DNA from: Granulosicoccaceae bacterium
GTDB taxonomy: Bacteria; Pseudomonadota; Gammaproteobacteria; Granulosicoccales; Granulosicoccaceae
DNA length: 7,829 nt
Assembly: GCA_023301405.1 (NCBI GenBank)
Contig: JALZUX010000612.1
Span: 1-7,829, forward strand
Direction of reading: 5' to 3'
A model generated the notes under the pieces. The model saw nothing but the letters and a program-made list of their open reading frames with translations. It was not told the origin of the DNA and made no database searches. Of the stretch, positions 5,714 to 7,829 are shown piece after piece; position 1 is the first letter of the stretch, and each line of letters starts with the position of its first letter. A program made the translations under genes and the position numbers.

Positions 5714-6768
5714 GCACAATAACGCCACCGTTGATGAAAGCACTGGTAAAAGCCAAGCCCGAAAAAGGCTTGTGGATGCAAGATGTTCAGATCCCTGAAA
5801 TTGGTGATGAAGACGTATTGATCCAGATTAATAAAACCGGTATTTGCGGCACTGATATCCATATTTGGAATTGGGACGAGTGGGCAGAGAAAACGGTTCC
5901 GGTGCCGTTGGTAATCGGCCACGAATTCGCTGGTGAAATAGTTGAGCTCGGTAGTGCAGTGACCGGTTTGGAAGCCGGTCAGCGGGTAAGCGGCGAGGGT
6001 CATTTAGTGGGGAAGCAGTCACGTCAATCACGGGCTGGCAAATTTCATCTAGACCCGGATACCCGCGGAATCGGCGTCAATGAGCCAGGTGCGTTTGCAG
6101 GGTATTTGCGCTTGCCGGCTTTTAACGTTGTGCCATTACCTGATGATATCAGCGACGATATCGGCGCGATTCTAGATCCATTGGGTAACGCGGTGCATAC
6201 AGCGTTAAGTTTTGATCTGGTCAGTGAGGATGTATTAATTACCGGGGCCGGGCCAATCGGGATTATGGCTGCAGCTGTTGCACGCCATGCCGGTGCACGT
6301 AACGTAGTCATCACTGATGTCAATCAGGACCGGCTGTCGCTGGCCGCGCAAGTGGCCGACGTTATGCCTGTTAATGTAGCCAATGAAGATCTGCAGGATG
6401 TGATGAACAGAATCGGGCTCAAAGAAGGGTTCGACGTTGGTTTAGAGATGTCCGGAAATCAACAGGCGCTTGATCAGATGGTCGAGGCTATGGTCATGGG
6501 AGGCCGCATAGCAATGCTAGGTATTCCGCCGGGTAAAAGTCCCGTTGACTGGTCGCGTATTGTCTTTAAAGCAATCAATCTTAAAGGCGTATACGGACGT
6601 GAGATATTTGAAACGTGGTACAAAATGATATCCATGCTGCAGAACGGGCTTGACGTATCAAAGGTCATTACACACCGATACAGCGCCGTTGATTTCAACA
6701 GTGGTTTTGCAGATATGTTGGGTGGAAGCAGTGGTAAGGTCGTATTAGACTGGAGTTCGATTAAGTAA
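5710..6768 (+). CDS. tdh: L-threonine 3-dehydrogenase lacking the structural zinc cysteines
   Basis: This medium-chain zinc dehydrogenase oxidises L-threonine to 2-amino-3-ketobutyrate using NAD+ and hands the unstable product to Kbl. It has 352 residues (E. coli has 341); the extra eight at the N-terminus come from the ATG at 5710, which overlaps the kbl stop and has GGGG upstream. An ATG at 5734 aligns with the E. coli start but has no ribosome site. Catalytic zinc residues C46, H71 and E72 are present ([19 protein letters not shown]). The Rossmann motif [25 protein letters not shown] and the end [14 protein letters not shown] match closely. The structural-zinc lobe is rewritten: E. coli C93, C96, C99 and C107 become G101, S104, S107 and D115 within [16 protein letters not shown]46 is the only cysteine in the protein. 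Other MDR dehydrogenases could be considered, but the Kbl pairing supports Tdh. Confidence 0.93.
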   Translation: MSTITPPLMKALVKAKPEKGLWMQDVQIPEIGDEDVLIQINKTGICGTDIHIWNWDEWAEKTVPVPLVIGHEFAGEIVELGSAVTGLEAGQRVSGEGHLVGKQSRQSRAGKFHLDPDTRGIGVNEPGAFAGYLRLPAFNVVPLPDDISDDIGAILDPLGNAVHTALSFDLVSEDVLITGAGPIGIMAAAVARHAGARNVVITDVNQDRLSLAAQVADVMPVNVANEDLQDVMNRIGLKEGFDVGLEMSGNQQALDQMVEAMVMGGRIAMLGIPPGKSPVDWSRIVFKAINLKGVYGREIFETWYKMISMLQNGLDVSKVITHRYSAVDFNSGFADMLGGSSGKVVLDWSSIK

Positions 6769-6819
6769 GTACTATTGATCGGCTTTGCTAATCTTTACAT
6801 CGGATCAAAATACAACTTT

Positions 6820-7386
6820 ATGGCAGATGACGAAATATCAAAACGATTGGCCAGTCGCCTGAAGGAGGCGCGTCAATCACGCAGCCTGAGTCTTGAGGCG
6901 CTAGCTAAACTGTCGGGCGTCTCAAAATCAATGCTGTCGCAGATAGAGCGTGGCGGTAGTAGCCCCACAGTAGCTAGTATGTGGAACCTAACCAAAGCCC
7001 TAGATATCGACTTTTCAGGGCTACTGGATGGCAGCCCAAACGAGCGCAGCCCTATCAGAGAGGTCATTAGGGCGGAGCAAACCCCTGTTATTATGTCGCA
7101 TGGCAAGGGGTGCATGATCCGTATTCTCAGCGCCCCGAAAAGTGTTGGAGAAACCGAAGTCTACGATCTTGAGTTTGAAGCCAATGCCAGTCTGAACAGC
7201 GAACCACACCGATCCGGATGCATGGAGAACCTTACTGTTATTTCCGGCACGCTAGAGGTTACAACAGACGGTGTTACGGAGATAATAAGTAAGGGAGACA
7301 CCATTAGGTATGTGGCTGATCGGCCCCATTCAATACAAGCCAAAAAGCGCAAAGCCCGCGCAATTCTAATTGTTACGGGGTCATAG
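6820..7386 (+). CDS. XRE-family transcriptional regulator with C-terminal cupin domain
   Basis: This is a two-domain cytoplasmic DNA-binding protein of 188 residues from the ATG at 6820. A TTG at 6775 would add 15 residues and lie six bases after the tdh stop, but neither start has a clear ribosome site; the family's usual N-terminus favours 6820. A lambda-repressor-like helix-turn-helix covers about residues 8-66 (RLKEARQSRSLSLEALAKLSG, VSKSMLSQIERG, PTVASMWNLTKAL). A cupin fold covers about 112-187, with EPHRSGCMENLTVISG (128-143) and GDTIRYVADRPHSI (159-172). H130, E136 and H170 may hold a metal, but the usual second histidine of the HxH motif is S132. Such proteins often sense small metabolites and regulate adjacent catabolic genes. 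Its position right behind kbl-tdh makes threonine, glycine or a related compound a reasonable but unproven ligand. Confidence 0.9.
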   Translation: MADDEISKRLASRLKEARQSRSLSLEALAKLSGVSKSMLSQIERGGSSPTVASMWNLTKALDIDFSGLLDGSPNERSPIREVIRAEQTPVIMSHGKGCMIRILSAPKSVGETEVYDLEFEANASLNSEPHRSGCMENLTVISGTLEVTTDGVTEIISKGDTIRYVADRPHSIQAKKRKARAILIVTGS

Positions 7387-7409
7387 GAAATTAAAGAGGT
7401 ATAGTTTCC

Positions 7410-7433
7410 GACCACTGCGTGTAGACAGTAGTC
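7410..7433. repeat. Imperfect inverted repeat after the regulator gene
   Basis: GACCACTG (7410-7417) pairs with CAGTAGTC (7426-7433) with one mismatch across an 8-base loop, 24 bases past the regulator stop. The downstream sequence GCTCTTAAAA has no T-run. It could be a weak terminator or an operator for the ligase gene. Confidence 0.2.
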
Positions 7434-7494
7434 GCTCTTAAAAATAGTCGCAGCTTGATACAAAGTAAGTAGGGTGCAGTGACCGAAAGAAATT

Positions 7495-7528
7495 AATATT
7501 GTCGCAAGTTCGTTGCCGTTGCGATATT
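7495..7528. repeat. Bulged inverted repeat upstream of the ligase gene
   Basis: AATAT (7495-7499) plus CGCAA (7503-7507) pair with TTGCG (7519-7523) plus ATATT (7524-7528). The left arm carries a three-base TGT bulge and the loop is 11 bases. It lies 66 bases before the ligase start, a position suited to a regulatory site or leader hairpin. No clear promoter hexamers were found in this 207-base gap. Confidence 0.25.
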
Positions 7529-7578
7529 AGCAATCAATAAGGGGCGTCTCCCTGTAAGATCAAGATTCAGCCGCTAGT

Positions 7579-7584
7579 AGGAGG
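7579..7584 (+). promoter_or_regulatory. Strong Shine-Dalgarno site that fixes a TTG start
   Basis: AGGAGG (7579-7584) is a full anti-16S match, nine bases before TTG at 7594. No in-frame ATG or GTG lies nearby, and the reading frame opens into an AMP-ligase N-terminus at once, so this site decides the start. Confidence 0.75.
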
Positions 7585-7593
7585 AACACTCGA

Positions 7594-7829
7594 TTGAGTC
7601 AAAAATGGCATAATTTTCTGGACGTGCAGTTGGTGCAGCGTCCAGAGGCGTTGGCATTCTCAGATACCCTGGGCAACCGTTGGACCTACAGCGATACCGC
7701 CACGGCAGTAGCTGATTTAGCCACCCGGTTGTGTTTGGCAGGCGTGCAGGCCGGTGACCGAGTGCTGCTATTGGCAGAGAATTGTGCGCCTGTGGTTGCA
7801 GCGCTTTTTGCTTGCTCGCGAATTGGTGC
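7594..7829 (+). CDS. AMP-dependent acyl-CoA synthetase/ligase, N-terminal part (runs off the right edge)
   Basis: The first 78 codons are present and then the window ends. The translated start (MSQKWHNFLDVQL...) has the features of the N-terminal domain of ANL-superfamily adenylate-forming enzymes: RPEALAFSD (about 16-24), WTYSD (29-33), then LATRLCLAGVQAGDRVLLLAENCAPVVAALFACSRIGA (41-78). This matches the usual pattern of a Y-[ST] strand, the G-[LV]-x-x-G-D-x-V turn and the helix ending in G-A. These enzymes activate carboxylic acids as acyl-AMP and then usually form acyl-CoA. The substrate cannot be read from this part. The TTG start follows AGGAGG. It is codirectional with kbl-tdh and the regulator, but a 207-base gap suggests its own promoter. 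The XRE-cupin protein could regulate it instead of, or as well as, kbl-tdh. Confidence 0.85.
   Translation, partial: MSQKWHNFLDVQLVQRPEALAFSDTLGNRWTYSDTATAVADLATRLCLAGVQAGDRVLLLAENCAPVVAALFACSRIG

Noticed and set aside
5272..6003. 243-codon antisense open frame across kbl and tdh
   Set aside because: It is antisense to two strongly supported enzymes, has no family motifs and spans their junction, as expected for a shadow frame.

Overview
The window looks like chromosomal DNA from a bacterium, most plausibly a marine or environmental gammaproteobacterium. The inference rests on mid-range base composition, close similarity of the Kbl and Tdh proteins to remembered E. coli sequences, the kbl-tdh gene order, and Shine-Dalgarno-led starts that include GTG and TTG. 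No species can be named from the sequence alone. No rRNA, tRNA, CRISPR array, insertion sequence or phage gene was seen.

Left part (1-2409). A short open frame from the window edge ends at base 60. A gene-free stretch of about 380 bases follows, holding several inverted repeats, one of them REP-like. Next come a leftward FMN-binding PPOX-type flavoprotein (442-1083) and a rightward pair: a small divergent ribosomal protein L31-like protein (1258-1467) and an ADP-ribosylglycohydrolase / crystallin J1 family protein (1537-2409).

Middle part (2410-4504). A leftward exported sulfatase with an intact CSPTR maturation motif (2619-3908) converges on the ADP-ribosylglycohydrolase gene. The gap between them contains GC-rich dyads. 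The roughly 600 bases between the sulfatase start and kbl hold no convincing gene. They do contain a perfect 12-bp palindrome abutting an AT-rich inverted repeat, a repeated GATCTCA word, and a candidate kbl promoter.

Right part (4505-7829). A threonine catabolism operon, kbl-tdh, has a 4-base ATGA overlap. Tdh would oxidise L-threonine to 2-amino-3-ketobutyrate, and Kbl would cleave that with CoA to glycine and acetyl-CoA. An XRE-family regulator with a C-terminal cupin domain follows within a few bases (or about 50, depending on the start), so it is a candidate regulator of the operon. After a 207-base gap, an AMP-dependent acyl-CoA synthetase/ligase begins behind a strong AGGAGG site with a TTG start and runs off the window.

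The most notable points are these. Tdh has lost all four structural-zinc cysteines while keeping the catalytic zinc residues. The L31-like protein has a remodelled zinc knuckle and lacks the usual N-terminal signature. The ADP-ribosylglycohydrolase homologue lacks the canonical metal-binding aspartate motifs. I see no strong evidence of a wholly new multi-gene system.
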